This document shows, in pieces, positions 43,550-53,704 of a DNA stretch of 64,000 nt (positions are counted from its first letter, which is position 1; each line of letters opens with the position of its first letter). The translations under genes were made by a program, and so were the position numbers. The stretch is taken from NCBI GenBank assembly GCA_039024915.1, contig JBCCPK010000002.1, positions 186,001 to 250,000 of the forward strand, read 5' to 3'. The notes under the pieces were generated by a model. It was not told the origin of the DNA, did no database searches, and worked only from the letters and a program-made list of their open reading frames with translations. This stretch comes from Pseudomonadota bacterium. GTDB taxonomy: Bacteria; Pseudomonadota; Alphaproteobacteria; Rhizobiales; MH13.

Positions 43550-45016
43550 TCATGCCAGCTCCTTTTCGTCATAGGTTTCGGCAAGCCCGGTCCGCAAAAG
43601 ATCGACGCCTACGTGCCGTAAACCCTCTGAACGCGCCTTAGCCTCAGCCACGTCACGCAAACGCTTGGCCATGGAAATGCGAACCAGAACCGGCGCAGCC
43701 TCGACCGCGCGGTCGAGAAGGGCTGATGCCTCGGCATCCCAGCTGATCGCATCGGAGACCCTCGCAGGGGTCGCCGGCGCGTTGTCCATTGACGAGGCAA
43801 GCGGGAGAATTGCGAAAAGCGCATCAAACAGCGCGTTGCAGACTTCCTGGACCAGGTAGACCGCGCCGGCGTACCCCATGAAGGGGGTGCCGGTGCTCCG
43901 TCTGATAATGGCGCCGGGGAAGGATGCCGGAATGAACACCGGTTGCGGTCCAAATCCTGCCTGTTTCTCGGCAAGATACATGCGTTCATTGTACGAGCCG
44001 AATAGCACCAGCGGCGCTTTCGAATGCACCATCTCGCGGACGGCATCATTATCGGTTTTCCGACCACTCTCCCGCGCCACGGCAAACGCACAAGGCAAGC
44101 CCATCTCATCTTCGAGAAAGTGCCGAACACCTCTGGAGTAGGTTTCAGTTGCGACAATCCCGAAAGTCGCCGTACCGAAGAAGTCCTGCGTCACCGAGCG
44201 CCACAGATCCCACAATGGCTTGATGGTGGTGTGCTTCTCTTCGGCAATGAACGGTTCGGGATCGAGGCCCAGAAGCTCGCCAAGTGTCCGCAGGAATTGC
44301 GTCGTTGAATGCAGTCCCATCGGCGCCTGGAGATACGGGCGGTCCAGATGCTCACACAACAATCGGCCAAACTCGCGATACAAGCAGACATTCACCTCGG
44401 CGTCTGCGAGCTTGGACACATCGGCCAAATGACTACCCAGCGGGAAGGTCATGTTGACCTCGGCACCTATGCCTTCGATCAGGCGCCGAATTTCCGCCAA
44501 ATCGGACGCCGAATTAAACGTGCCGTACATGGCGCCGATAATGTTCACCTTCGGCTTCTGGTCCGGCTTGCGCGCTCTGACCGCTTTCACCTTCTTCGGC
44601 CCGAACTCAGTCCAAAGCCATTTCAACGCACGGTCGGCGCTCTGCCACTGATCCTCATCGATCGTGCGCGGCAGGAAGCGTTTGATGTTGGTGCCCTCAG
44701 GGGTCACGCCGCCGCCGATCATCTCGGCAATAGAACCCGTTACGACAACCGCCGGCAGCGCCGGATCCAGGGTCTTGTGCGAGCGACTCATCGCTTGCTC
44801 GGTGCCCTTCTGTCCGAGCTCCTCTTCCGCCAGTCCGGTAACGACAATCGGCAACTCGTGCGGCGGCAGACCGTCCGTGTAGTGAAGCACAGAGGTGACA
44901 GGCAGGTTTTCGCAGCCAACCGGCCCGTCAATGATGACCTGCAGGCCCTTGATTGCCGTGAAGGCGTAGACCGAGCCCCAGTAGCCGCCGGCTCTATCAT
45001 GGTCGAGCACTAGCAT
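43550..45016 (-). CDS. bchZ: Chlorophyllide a reductase subunit BchZ
   Basis: A 488-aa subunit of the BchYZ catalytic component that reduces the B-ring of chlorophyllide a. It opens [54 protein letters not shown], with cluster ligand Cys in PVGCENLP, and has [20 protein letters not shown] and [20 protein letters not shown]. It overlaps bchY by seven bases. Confidence 0.96.
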   Translation of the reverse strand: MLVLDHDRAGGYWGSVYAFTAIKGLQVIIDGPVGCENLPVTSVLHYTDGLPPHELPIVVTGLAEEELGQKGTEQAMSRSHKTLDPALPAVVVTGSIAEMIGGGVTPEGTNIKRFLPRTIDEDQWQSADRALKWLWTEFGPKKVKAVRARKPDQKPKVNIIGAMYGTFNSASDLAEIRRLIEGIGAEVNMTFPLGSHLADVSKLADAEVNVCLYREFGRLLCEHLDRPYLQAPMGLHSTTQFLRTLGELLGLDPEPFIAEEKHTTIKPLWDLWRSVTQDFFGTATFGIVATETYSRGVRHFLEDEMGLPCAFAVARESGRKTDNDAVREMVHSKAPLVLFGSYNERMYLAEKQAGFGPQPVFIPASFPGAIIRRSTGTPFMGYAGAVYLVQEVCNALFDALFAILPLASSMDNAPATPARVSDAISWDAEASALLDRAVEAAPVLVRISMAKRLRDVAEAKARSEGLRHVGVDLLRTGLAETYDEKELA

Positions 45017-46740
45017 CCCGTTGAGCCCTCCACGACTTTCTTGGAGGCGGCTGCTAAGCGCGCGGCATATTTCTTTTTGAATTCAGGTCTTTCGACGGGC
45101 TTGTGCTCCCAAACGCCGGCGAGGTCGCCCGTCCCAACGCCCTCGAAAAACGCCGTCATGCGCTTGAACCGATCGCGGTTACCGATCGCGGCATTGATGA
45201 CTTGCACCAGCGAGCCGGCACCAGCTGCGCCCATGAGCGGCCGCGCGGAGATCAGATTTGTGAAATAAAGCGCCGGGATCGACAGTTCTTTAGCCTTTTG
45301 CACTACCGGCGTGGTGCCGATGGCCAAATCGGGCTCAAACGTTCGCATTGCGGCAAGATCATCCTCAAGCGAAGCGCGGAAACGCACCGAAACGCCCTTC
45401 GCCTCGAGCCACTGGCGATCTATCTCAGCGACCGGCGTACGCGGCAGCGCGGTACCGACATAGCGAACATCCGCCCCGCTCTCGATCAGAAGGCGGGCCA
45501 CAAGCAGTTCCGAGCCCTCATAGCCCGACATCGTGATGCGCCCATTGATGCGCTGACCCTGAAGCGCGCCCTCAATACCGGGCAAAAGAGCAGCCTTCGC
45601 TGCCTGAACCTTTTTGCGCGCGACGCCGCAGGCTTCACCGATTGCTTCAAGCCATTCCGCAGTACCGTCACGTCCAACCGGCGCTGATCCGACAACCAAG
45701 CGGCCTGAGGCTTCGAACTCACGGAACGTAGCTGTGTAGAATGGGTGAATGCCAGCAACCGCTGCGCAATCCAAAGCAGCGTACTGCTCGCGCCATTCGC
45801 GCGTTGGAACGACAGGTCCTGCCGCAAGGCCAAGTGGCGCCAACATCTGACCGATCACCATCGGATCAGCGGGGAACATTTCACCCACAAGCGCAATCGT
45901 GGGGCGCTCGGCCTTTGGTGCATCTGGCGCCTGGACGGGTCCTGCAGTTGCCTCCTGTCTCGCATAAGCAAGCATCGCGCCGGCCAAGACATCCTTGGCT
46001 TCGGCATGTGTCGGCACGCCGAAACCTGGAACATCGATCCCGATCACGCGGACGCCATTGATCTCTTTTGGAAGCAAACGCAGCGGGACGCCCGACGCGG
46101 TCGGCACACACAAATTGGTGACGACTATGGTGTCGTAGTCTTCTGGTTTTGCGAGCGCAAAAACCGCCTCGCGAATGTCTTCAAACAGTTTGCCCGTGAC
46201 CAGAGTTTCAGAATTGAAGGGAACGTACCCAACCGAGCGCCGCGCACCGTAAAAGTGCGAAGTGAAGGTCAACCCATAGACGCAGCAGGCGGAACCCGAG
46301 AGGATCGTCGCAGTCCGCTTCATGCGCAGCCCAACCCGAAGCGAACCGAACGCCGGGCACATGGATTGCGGCTGATCATGGGGGCCTTGGGGATAGTCTT
46401 CCGCTAACGCATCAAGCACGGCACTCTGGCCAGCCGCCCTCGCCGCTTCCCGCATCGTGTCCTTGCCACCGTGACAGCCAGAAGCAGAATTTGTGTCGCT
46501 CGGAGCCGCTGACGTGGCTTCGTCCCGCTTCGCAGGCGCTCCACCCGCTTCAATGGTGGAACGTTTCTTGGCGTCCGGGTTGGTCACTTGCGGCTTTGCG
46601 GTGGGGTCGATCACCGGGACGGTTTCGACGGTGACGCGACCAGCCTCATCATACACCACCTCATAGACTTCAGCGGCCCCTTGCGAGCCGCCAAAGTCTC
46701 CGACATTTGGTGTCATCTGCCGATCGAGGTTGTCCGTCAT
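45010..46740 (-). CDS. bchY: Chlorophyllide a reductase subunit BchY
   Basis: A 576-aa subunit of chlorophyllide a reductase. The conserved region begins near residue 87 ([19 protein letters not shown]) and shows [68 protein letters not shown] with cluster cysteines. The first 85 or so residues are an Ala/Thr/Glu-rich extension not typical of the family. ATG 46740 begins five bases after the bchX stop. Confidence 0.95.
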   Translation of the reverse strand: MTDNLDRQMTPNVGDFGGSQGAAEVYEVVYDEAGRVTVETVPVIDPTAKPQVTNPDAKKRSTIEAGGAPAKRDEATSAAPSDTNSASGCHGGKDTMREAARAAGQSAVLDALAEDYPQGPHDQPQSMCPAFGSLRVGLRMKRTATILSGSACCVYGLTFTSHFYGARRSVGYVPFNSETLVTGKLFEDIREAVFALAKPEDYDTIVVTNLCVPTASGVPLRLLPKEINGVRVIGIDVPGFGVPTHAEAKDVLAGAMLAYARQEATAGPVQAPDAPKAERPTIALVGEMFPADPMVIGQMLAPLGLAAGPVVPTREWREQYAALDCAAVAGIHPFYTATFREFEASGRLVVGSAPVGRDGTAEWLEAIGEACGVARKKVQAAKAALLPGIEGALQGQRINGRITMSGYEGSELLVARLLIESGADVRYVGTALPRTPVAEIDRQWLEAKGVSVRFRASLEDDLAAMRTFEPDLAIGTTPVVQKAKELSIPALYFTNLISARPLMGAAGAGSLVQVINAAIGNRDRFKRMTAFFEGVGTGDLAGVWEHKPVERPEFKKKYAARLAAASKKVVEGSTGC

Positions 46741-46745
46741 TGCCG

Positions 46746-47798
46746 CTACGCCTCGTCGTAAATCACTTCGAGGGACGGTTTCTCGACGTAGTTCACGCCG
46801 CACATGTCCGCATACGTGGCAGGCTCGAGCTTGAACTCGCTATCGCTCTCCTTGCCTTTAAAAAGGTCCAGCAACTGATCGTGCGTCAGGGGAGTGGGAT
46901 GTCTCGGCGGCGCCTCCGCCACGTTCACGCCAAGCGTTTCAAACAATGGACCCCAAGGACCATCAGGCTTGCCGATAATGTCGTAGTTTGCGCTCTTTCG
47001 GCGGATGTCTTCATCGGCGGGAATCGCCGCAAGGACAGGTATCTCAACAGCATCGGCGAAAGCTTGCGCTTCGCCTGTTCCATCATCCTTGTTGATCACC
47101 ATGCCGGCGACGCCAACATTGCCGCCAAGCTTACGGAAGTACTCCACGGCAGAGCAAACATTGTTGGCGACGTACAGAGACTGCAGGTCGTTCGAACCGA
47201 CCACAATCACCTTTTGGCACATGTCTCGCGCGATCGGCAGACCAAAACCGCCGCATACAACGTCACCCAAAAAGTCGAGCAGGACGTAGTCGAAGTCCCA
47301 ATCGTGGAAACCCAGTTTTTCAAGCGTTTCAAAACCATGGATGATGCCGCGCCCGCCACAACCTCGGCCGACCTCAGGACCACCGAGCTCCATGGCGTAA
47401 ACACCGTCACGCTTGAAGCAGACATCGCCAACCTGAACCTCCTCACCAGCTTCTTTCTTGGCCGATGAGGTCTCAATAATCGTTGGGGTTGAGCGCCCGC
47501 CGAACAGCAGTGACGTGGTATCTGACTTGGGATCGCAGCCGATCAGAAGGGTCTTCTTGCCCTGCTGCGCCATCATGTAGCTTAAGTTGGCTAGGGTGAA
47601 GGATTTACCAATTCCACCCTTGCCATAGATCGCAATGATCTGCGTTTCCTTGGTGACGGGACCGGAGTGCGCGGGTTCGGGTGCCTGCGCGGCTTCTTCG
47701 CGCAAGGATGTTGTGTGATCAACAAGTGTCTGACGACCCGAGGCCTCAGTTGAGGCCTCTGCAGCAGCAATCGACGCATCGTCCAAGGTCATGCTCAT
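46746..47798 (-). CDS. bchX: Chlorophyllide a reductase ATPase BchX
   Basis: A 350-aa NifH-like protein that supplies electrons to BchYZ. P-loop [16 protein letters not shown], cluster cysteines in GRGCGGRGI and [11 protein letters not shown], and CDPKSDTTSLLFGG are intact. ATG 47798 shares ATGA with the bchC stop; the frame open to 47834 is inside bchC. The N-terminal 60 residues are variable. Confidence 0.96.
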   Translation of the reverse strand: MSMTLDDASIAAAEASTEASGRQTLVDHTTSLREEAAQAPEPAHSGPVTKETQIIAIYGKGGIGKSFTLANLSYMMAQQGKKTLLIGCDPKSDTTSLLFGGRSTPTIIETSSAKKEAGEEVQVGDVCFKRDGVYAMELGGPEVGRGCGGRGIIHGFETLEKLGFHDWDFDYVLLDFLGDVVCGGFGLPIARDMCQKVIVVGSNDLQSLYVANNVCSAVEYFRKLGGNVGVAGMVINKDDGTGEAQAFADAVEIPVLAAIPADEDIRRKSANYDIIGKPDGPWGPLFETLGVNVAEAPPRHPTPLTHDQLLDLFKGKESDSEFKLEPATYADMCGVNYVEKPSLEVIYDEA

Positions 47799-48757
47799 GA
47801 TACGCCGCTCCAATCGAGAACCATTTTGAGGCAATCGGGATCGTCGAAGGCGGTTCGGTAAGCACGATCAGTTTGTTTGGATGTGCTTGCGTCTTCGCAG
47901 TGTGTCACCAGATTTTTCAACGACAGGTCGCCTGCCTCGATCAAACCGAGCACGGCGCTTAAATCCGCTGGGTTCCATTCAGCGGCAACACGCAGGCGCG
48001 CTTCGCGCATGAATGCGGGGGGAAACGCAAATTGAAGTGGCTGGCTGTAGAAGCCAGCAAGAACCACCTGCCCACCGCGTTCCAGGCGAGCAATAAGGCT
48101 ATCAAGGAGTGATCCGTCACCGCTGACGTCGTATAGGGCTGCAAGGCCTTTCCGATCATCGTCAGATGGATCGACGACGGCATATCCTTCGGCACCATCA
48201 CGCCGGTGCTCCGAGGTTTCCCATACAATCGGCGGCGTCGCGAAAATGGCGGTTGCGATCCGCGCCATAAGCCGACCCAACACGCCGTGGCCGACGATGA
48301 CCTCGGGAGGTTTGGCATCTGGTTGAGCAAGTGCGTGGTAGGCAGTCGCCGCCAACGCCAAGAGAACGCCATCGCGCCCAAGCTTACGATCAATGGTCGT
48401 CGCGCGGTCTGCGTCGAGCACCACGCGACGCGCTGATCCGCCGAAGAGCCCGCGCACCTCGCCATAACAGCGCGCGCCGGGAACAAAGACCGCATCTCCA
48501 ATGCGCGCCTTAGCAGCTTCGCCAGCGTCGCTGACCACGCCAACCGATTCGTAACCGGGAACAAGCGGGTAGCCCATGCCAGGGAACGTCGGCATCTCGC
48601 CCTTCCACAAAAGGCGCTCCGTACCTGCGGAAACGCCGCTGTAGGCGACCTCGACCAGCACATCACGCGGACCAAGAGGCGTGAGCGGTAGATCGCGAAG
48701 CCCAAGTTTTTCAGGGGCTTGCAGAACGACTGCAGTGGTAGAGAGGCAAGTGGTCAC
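47795..48757 (-). CDS. bchC: Bacteriochlorophyllide a dehydrogenase BchC
   Basis: A 320-aa zinc-type medium-chain dehydrogenase that oxidises the 3-hydroxyethyl group to acetyl. Features are TTAVVLQAPEKLGLRDLPLTPLG, YSGVSAGTERLLWKGEMPTFPGMGYPLVPGYESVG and VIVGHGVLGRLMARIA. The start is GTG 48757; the ribosome site is weak. Two PpsR operators lie 36-79 bp before it, as in Rhodobacter. It leads the bchCXYZ-pufQBALM run. Confidence 0.95.
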   Translation of the reverse strand: MTTCLSTTAVVLQAPEKLGLRDLPLTPLGPRDVLVEVAYSGVSAGTERLLWKGEMPTFPGMGYPLVPGYESVGVVSDAGEAAKARIGDAVFVPGARCYGEVRGLFGGSARRVVLDADRATTIDRKLGRDGVLLALAATAYHALAQPDAKPPEVIVGHGVLGRLMARIATAIFATPPIVWETSEHRRDGAEGYAVVDPSDDDRKGLAALYDVSGDGSLLDSLIARLERGGQVVLAGFYSQPLQFAFPPAFMREARLRVAAEWNPADLSAVLGLIEAGDLSLKNLVTHCEDASTSKQTDRAYRTAFDDPDCLKMVLDWSGVS

Positions 48758-48792
48758 GCCAGGGGGCTTTCGTCAGCATCCAACAATCTGAC

Positions 48793-48836
48793 TGACAGTT
48801 TAATTTGACACATTTACATGTCAAGTTAGTTTGACA
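48793..48836 (-). promoter_or_regulatory. Tandem PpsR operators before bchC
   Basis: TGTCAAGTTAGTTTGACA (48819-48836) is a perfect TGT-N12-ACA, and TGACAGTTTAATTTGACA (48793-48810) is one base off. They are exactly 8 bp apart, the arrangement described for cooperative CrtJ binding at the R. capsulatus bchC promoter. They sit between the crtF stop and bchC. Confidence 0.85.
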
Positions 48837-48855
48837 CTCACCCTCGTTTTTTCCC

Positions 48856-50085
48856 TTACAGAACCTTCGCACTGATAACGCGGGTCAACAGCGGATTGGA
48901 TGTTTGGTGCTCCCGAACGTTGTCAAAGCCTGCGTCGGCGAGAAACCGCTTGATCTCACCGAACGTTCGCGGGCGACCCGACCGCATCGCCATGAGATAA
49001 AAGCCAAAATACGCGTCACCCGCCTTCTTAGCGCCTGGCGTATCGGCCATTGGCTCTGCAATCACGACCGTCCCGCCCGGAAGCAGCGCTGAGTGCGCCT
49101 GGTCCAGAAGCTTGCGTGCCTTGTCGTCATCGTGGTCGTGCAGAACGCGAACCAAAGTCACCAAATCGGCCATCTGAGGCAGCGAATCCACAAAGAAGTC
49201 GCCCCCAATGACGCCACCACGCTGGGCGAAGCCAGCATCGGCGAAGCGCAACTCCGCGCGTTCGGCCACTGCGGGCAGGTCGAAAACTGTTGCCTTTATC
49301 TTCTTGGAGCGCATCATGGCCGCTTCGGCAAACCGGCCCTCCCCACCTCCAATATCAAGCAATTGCTGATGTCTGGTGACGGGATAGGCGTCGAGCACCT
49401 CAGCGCAGATGAAATCCTGAGACGACGCCATCAGCTGAGAGTACGAGGCAACCGATTCGGCAGGCAGTGCGTCCGGCACGCTGTCTTGCGCATAGGCCCA
49501 ATAGCGCGACAAGGATGTCGCGCTTGACGGGTCGCGAAGCAAAGCAACCGGGTCGCGTAAGTCCTGGTACAACAAAGCATGGTGGTGGACCATCGCGATC
49601 ACACCGGGGTTGGCGAGGAGCGCGGCACCTAATTGGCCAAGTCCGTAGCGCTCATCACCACGCTCTTCAATCAGATCAAGGGCTTGTGCACCCTTAACCA
49701 CGGTGCGTACGGAGTTAACCGGTAAGTCGAGCGCCTGAGCGAGCGACTTCACAGTCTTTGGACCAGATCGCAGATGTTCAAACAGGTTCAGGCGGACGCA
49801 GGTTGTCAAAATTTGCGTGTAAACGAACCCAGCAGCCAGATCGAACAGCTCGCGTGTTCGACGGCGCGCCATCGGCTTCGTTAGCGGAAAACGGCTGGCC
49901 CAGCGGATAAAACCCGGTTTCTGCAACAGCGCGTCGCGCCACGCCAACCATCTGTCCCGCACGAAGTTCAACTGCCCGCCACCGGCCAAAAGCCGCCTTA
50001 CTCTAGGGTCATCACTTGCGCGGGCTCGCACCTCGCGCCAGGCATTGCCATGCCGAAACTTCGTCGGCTTGACAAGCAAGTCCAT
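48856..50085 (-). CDS. crtF: Hydroxyneurosporene-type O-methyltransferase CrtF
   Basis: A 409-aa SAM-dependent enzyme that methylates the tertiary hydroxyl of acyclic carotenoids. The dimerisation region FVYTQILTTCVRLNLFEHLRSGP is followed by the SAM motif LLDIGGGEGRFAEA, then VTLVRVLHDHDDDKARKLLDQAHSALLPGGTVVIAEPMADTPGA with the catalytic HDHDD pattern. ATG 50085 has no clear ribosome site; GTG 50112 is an in-frame alternative. It follows crtE in the same direction. Confidence 0.93.
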   Translation of the reverse strand: MDLLVKPTKFRHGNAWREVRARASDDPRVRRLLAGGGQLNFVRDRWLAWRDALLQKPGFIRWASRFPLTKPMARRRTRELFDLAAGFVYTQILTTCVRLNLFEHLRSGPKTVKSLAQALDLPVNSVRTVVKGAQALDLIEERGDERYGLGQLGAALLANPGVIAMVHHHALLYQDLRDPVALLRDPSSATSLSRYWAYAQDSVPDALPAESVASYSQLMASSQDFICAEVLDAYPVTRHQQLLDIGGGEGRFAEAAMMRSKKIKATVFDLPAVAERAELRFADAGFAQRGGVIGGDFFVDSLPQMADLVTLVRVLHDHDDDKARKLLDQAHSALLPGGTVVIAEPMADTPGAKKAGDAYFGFYLMAMRSGRPRTFGEIKRFLADAGFDNVREHQTSNPLLTRVISAKVL

Positions 50086-50126
50086 CGCGGGATCGCGGCT
50101 TACTTCATTCACAACTGGCTTCAAAA

Positions 50127-51011
50127 CTATGCGGCGACCAGTGAAAGGTTCTTCGGTTTCAGCCGCTTTGCTTCGGATTTGATCAACGCCTCTAAGGATG
50201 CTGCTCCAGCACACGGCGGTATGGCTGCGATTGCAGATGCCACGTAGTCTTCCAGGCGCGTCACCGTCTCACGGACACCACAACTGCTCACGAGGCTCGG
50301 CCGATGATGAACCTGGTCCTGTCCGGTGGGCTTTCCAAGCTCTTCCTCTGTGCCCAAGGCGTCGCGTAAATCATCGGCTGCCTGATAGGCAGCACCTAAC
50401 GCCTGACCAAGACGCCTCCAAGGCGCGGGATCATCCCCGGCGGCTTGAGCACCGGCGGCTGCAGCTCCAATGAACAGGCCCCCGGTTTTCGCGCGATGAT
50501 AGGCTTCCACTGGTACCGCAGTCTCGCTTTCCCAACCCTGACCTGCAACAATGCCTCCCGGCATGCCTGCCGCCGCGGCCAGCGTCGAGAGAACGGGGCC
50601 GAGCCTTTCAGGTGCCTCTTCAGCGGCGTGGCCGAGCACATCAAAGGCGAGCACGATCAGTGCATCACCAGCAAGCAGCGCCAAGGCTTCGCCATATGCC
50701 TTGTGAACAGACGGCAAACCCCGACGAATATGAGCGTCATCGAAGCAAGGCATGTCATCATGAACGAGAGACGCGCAGTGGAGCAATTCAATACTCGTTG
50801 CCGCCGCACCCGCCAACCTTGGCGCATCGCCGCCACAAGCCATTGAAACCGCCAGGCAAAGCCTCGGCCGGACCCGCGCGCCACCGGGGAAGACAGCGTG
50901 GCGAACCGCCATGCCCAATTGTCCCGGCGCGCGTTCGCATCCTCGTCCGCGCCCTTGAGCCAATTGGACCGCCAGCTCCAGGCCGCGTTCGATCGAAGAT
51001 GAGGCATCCAT
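50127..51011 (-). CDS. crtE: Geranylgeranyl diphosphate synthase CrtE
   Basis: A 294-aa polyprenyl synthase making GGPP for carotenoids and the chlorophyll tail. The first Asp-rich motif is LVHDDMPCFDDAHIRRG and the second AADDLRDALG; GGARVRPRLCLAVS precedes them. I chose ATG 51011, which follows GGAG; the upstream start at 51086 would place coding sequence over PpsR operators. Confidence 0.94.
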   Translation of the reverse strand: MDASSSIERGLELAVQLAQGRGRGCERAPGQLGMAVRHAVFPGGARVRPRLCLAVSMACGGDAPRLAGAAATSIELLHCASLVHDDMPCFDDAHIRRGLPSVHKAYGEALALLAGDALIVLAFDVLGHAAEEAPERLGPVLSTLAAAAGMPGGIVAGQGWESETAVPVEAYHRAKTGGLFIGAAAAGAQAAGDDPAPWRRLGQALGAAYQAADDLRDALGTEEELGKPTGQDQVHHRPSLVSSCGVRETVTRLEDYVASAIAAIPPCAGAASLEALIKSEAKRLKPKNLSLVAA

Positions 51012-51062
51012 TGTCTGCTCCAAACCATTTTCATCCAGCGGCACTCGTTGGAGACCGATAGT

Positions 51063-51106
51063 TGTCAATTTAATCGGACTATGCAAACTGTCAAATTAAA
51101 TTGACA
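51063..51106. promoter_or_regulatory. Tandem PpsR operators between crtE and crtD
   Basis: TGTCAAATTAAATTGACA (51089-51106) is a perfect TGT-N12-ACA; TGTCAATTTAATCGGACT (51063-51080) has one mismatch at the end. Exactly 8 bp separate them. They lie in the divergent gap and can control both the crtEF and crtDC transcripts. Confidence 0.85.
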
Positions 51107-51156
51107 GTTGTCTTCCGGCGCTGTCCTCAAAACAATCGACTTGTCAGGGAGCCGCC

Positions 51157-52689
51157 TTGCCTAAGGATGAAATCGTCATAGTCGGCGCGGGCATGGGTGG
51201 CCTCTCGGCGGCGCTGAAGCTGGCGGCAAAGGGCTTGAGCGTCACGCTTGTCGAAGCGCGCAAGGAGGTCGGCGGTAAGGTTCGCGCACTGCCTGTTGGC
51301 AGCAGGCCCATCGACGGCGGCCCCACGGTGTTCACAATGCGTTGGGTCTTCGAAGAGCTTTTCGATGAAGCTGGTCTCGAATTCAGCGACTTCGTCGAAC
51401 TCAGCCGGTGTGATGTTCTTGCGCGCCATGCATGGGACGAGCGCGGCTACCTTGACCTGTTTGGCGATGTTGAGCGCAGCACCGACGCGATAGCGGCGTT
51501 CTGCGGCTCATCGGAAGCGCGCGCTTTTCAGAGTTTTGCACGTCAAGCCGCCGAGATGTACGAACTATTGGAGGAACCGTTCCTGCGCTCGTCAAAACCA
51601 TCCGTTATGAGTTTGAGCGCGCATCTAGGTTTCCGGGGTTTCTCCGTCCAACCGTTCTCGACACTCTGGCAGTCTCTCTCGAAGGTTTTTTCCGACCCAC
51701 GCCTGATCCAACTGTTTGGTCGGTATTCGACTTACACCGGCGCTTCTCCCTTCTCCGCACCGGCAACACTCATGCTGATCGCCCATGTTGAGATGCAAGG
51801 GGTCTGGCAGGTCAGCGGTGGTATGAAAAACCTTGCGCTGGCCATGCGCCGGGCGTGCGAAGCGAAGGGCGTTACCGTTCGAACAGACTGTCCAGTTGAA
51901 CGGATAGAGACCGACGGCGGAAAGGTCTCCGCTGTCCTGTTATCGTCCGGCGAGCGCTTTGGGGCGAATGCGGTGATCGCAAACACCGATGCATCGGCAT
52001 TGGGTACCGGCATGCTCGGTCGCGAAGTTGCCGGCGCAGCAGAGCCGGTTCCACCATCGCAACGTTCACTATCTGCGATCGCGTGGACGCTCGAGGCGAA
52101 CACCAGTGGATTTGACCTGTCGCATCACAATGTCTTTTTCGGGAGCGATTACCCAGAAGAATTTGAGGCGACCTTACAACGCGGCAAATTCCCGAACGAT
52201 CCAACCGTTTATCTGTGCGCTCAGGACCGATCGGCGAACGCCCAGATGGCGTCTATCACCGACGCCGAGCGCATGCTGATGGTGATCAATGCACCGCCCC
52301 ATGGCGACACCAACGGCACGCTGAACGAGGAGATGATCGCATGCGCCGAGCGAGCTTTGCAGCGATTGGAGGCATGCGGGTTGACGGTATCGGTCGACGA
52401 GGCCGCGAGCGTTCAAACCGGCCCGGTTGGTTTCAGCCAGCTGTTTCCCGGCTCCGGGGGGGCTTTGTATGGCCGCGCCAACCACAGCCCCTTTGCCAGC
52501 TTCAAGAGAGCGGACAATCGAACGGCCGTACCGGGGCTGTACCTCGCCGGGGGGAGCGTTCATCCGGGGCCTGGGGTTCCGATGGCAGCCCTTTCGGGTC
52601 GCCTGGCAGCAGCGGCTTACCTGGCCGACCGCACTTCGACGCTCTCACGCCCACGGGCGGTTACCGTTGGTGGTACATTGACGGCCTGA
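51157..52689 (+). CDS. crtD: Methoxyneurosporene-type dehydrogenase CrtD
   Basis: A 510-aa FAD-dependent desaturase of the CrtI/CrtD family. FAD motif VIVGAGMGGLSAALKLAAKGLSVTLVEA, then GGPTVFTMRWVFEELFDEAG and HHNVFFGSDYPEEF, which are CrtD-like, and the C-terminal LYLAGGSVHPGPGVPMAALSGRLAAAAYL. The start is TTG 51157 after AGGGAG. It is the only desaturase of this family in the window, so the enzyme could be wrongly taken for CrtI; its sequence favours CrtD. Its last codons overlap crtC. Confidence 0.9.
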   Translation: MPKDEIVIVGAGMGGLSAALKLAAKGLSVTLVEARKEVGGKVRALPVGSRPIDGGPTVFTMRWVFEELFDEAGLEFSDFVELSRCDVLARHAWDERGYLDLFGDVERSTDAIAAFCGSSEARAFQSFARQAAEMYELLEEPFLRSSKPSVMSLSAHLGFRGFSVQPFSTLWQSLSKVFSDPRLIQLFGRYSTYTGASPFSAPATLMLIAHVEMQGVWQVSGGMKNLALAMRRACEAKGVTVRTDCPVERIETDGGKVSAVLLSSGERFGANAVIANTDASALGTGMLGREVAGAAEPVPPSQRSLSAIAWTLEANTSGFDLSHHNVFFGSDYPEEFEATLQRGKFPNDPTVYLCAQDRSANAQMASITDAERMLMVINAPPHGDTNGTLNEEMIACAERALQRLEACGLTVSVDEAASVQTGPVGFSQLFPGSGGALYGRANHSPFASFKRADNRTAVPGLYLAGGSVHPGPGVPMAALSGRLAAAAYLADRTSTLSRPRAVTVGGTLTA

Positions 52690-53552
52690 GCGATGACGGG
52701 CGCCACGGCCTCACCGTCATAGGGTTCGTGGGCAGCGTTTTCTCGCCCTATTACGCATGGTCTGATCGCTCGAAGCCCGAAGACCATGTGTGCATTAATG
52801 TTGCTCTGTATGGCGACACAAGGCGCTGGTCGATGACCGAGCGGGGTCGCAGCGCACTGGCACAAACCCCCGATAGCTTCACCGTCGGTCCCAGTTCAAT
52901 TCGGTGGCAAAACGACACGCTTGTTATTGCCGTCAACGAAATCTGTGCGCCGCTTCCGCGCCGCTTGAGCGGGGAGATCCGCTTTCGCCCGGATTTCGTC
53001 CAAAACAGATCCTTTGAGCTGGACAGCAATGCGAGGCATCACTGGTGGCCGTACGCGCCGTTCGGCACCATCTCCGCGGACTTTCAACGCCCCGCACTAT
53101 CTTGGAGCGGGCATGGTTATGCAGACACCAATACTGGTTCGGCCGCACTTGAAGATGATTTTTCAGGTTGGACCTGGTCGCGGGCGACGGTGGATGATGG
53201 CACCGTGATCTTCTACGAGCCAGATGAGCGTTCGGGTCGACAGTCTGTCATCGCCATCCACGTGGATCACCAAGGTCGCGTAGAGACTTATACTGCTCCA
53301 CCCACTGCCCAACTAAAGCCTGGGCTGTGGGGCATCAAACGCCATACGCGATCTGAGATCGCCGATGAAGCGAAAATCACAACGCCGTTTCTAGACGCGC
53401 CATTTTACACGCGCGACGTGATATCAATCATTTTGAACGGCAAAGCGTGTCCCGCGGTGCACGAAGCTCTCAATCTTGACCGCTTCAGATCTGGCTGGGT
53501 CAAGCGGCTCTTGCCGTTTCGGATGCCGCGTCGGAGCCATTGGCCGACTTAG
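52635..53552 (+). CDS. crtC: Carotenoid 1,2-hydratase CrtC, start unresolved
   Basis: The reading frame matches CrtC from GGYRWWYIDGLSDDGRHGL onward, then VGSVFSPYYAWSDRS, DHVCINVALYGD and HHWWPYAPFGTISADFQRPALSW. CrtC adds water to the terminal double bond of neurosporene or lycopene. The coordinates mark where family similarity starts, 55 bp inside crtD. No ATG, GTG or TTG occurs in frame nearby: ATG 52374 is far inside crtD, GTG 52728 would remove conserved residues, and CTG 52686 is non-standard. It ends overlapping the 61-aa orf on the other strand. Confidence 0.85.
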   Translation, partial: FDALTPTGGYRWWYIDGLSDDGRHGLTVIGFVGSVFSPYYAWSDRSKPEDHVCINVALYGDTRRWSMTERGRSALAQTPDSFTVGPSSIRWQNDTLVIAVNEICAPLPRRLSGEIRFRPDFVQNRSFELDSNARHHWWPYAPFGTISADFQRPALSWSGHGYADTNTGSAALEDDFSGWTWSRATVDDGTVIFYEPDERSGRQSVIAIHVDHQGRVETYTAPPTAQLKPGLWGIKRHTRSEIADEAKITTPFLDAPFYTRDVISIILNGKACPAVHEALNLDRFRSGWVKRLLPFRMPRRSHWPT

Positions 53553-53685
53553 CGGCATCCGCCACCTGCTTCGCCTCACGTTTTTTGATGTCTTTGTCGA
53601 CCGAATAAAGCTGCCAAAAACAGAAGCCGAAAAAAGCGACAGCCAGCATGACAAACTTGAGTGCTTTGAAGGTCTCGTACTCCAC
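53500..53685 (-). CDS. Small membrane protein, unrecognised
   Basis: A 61-aa protein with one membrane helix (FVMLAVAFFGFCFWQLYSVD, about residues 11-30) and a charged Lys/Asp then Ala/Ser-rich tail (IKKREAKQVADAAKSANGSD). It starts 20 bp after tspO with AGAAGCGTCGT upstream. Its last 53 bases are antisense to the end of crtC. Tight spacing after tspO and good helix pattern favour a real gene; function unknown. Confidence 0.6.
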   Translation of the reverse strand: MEYETFKALKFVMLAVAFFGFCFWQLYSVDKDIKKREAKQVADAAKSANGSDAASETARAA

Positions 53686-53704
53686 GACGCTTCTCCGTTT
53701 TCGT

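Noticed and set aside
51157-52689. Calling this gene crtI
   Set aside because: The GPTVFTMRWVFEELF and HHNVFFGSDYP patterns and its place next to crtC favour crtD.
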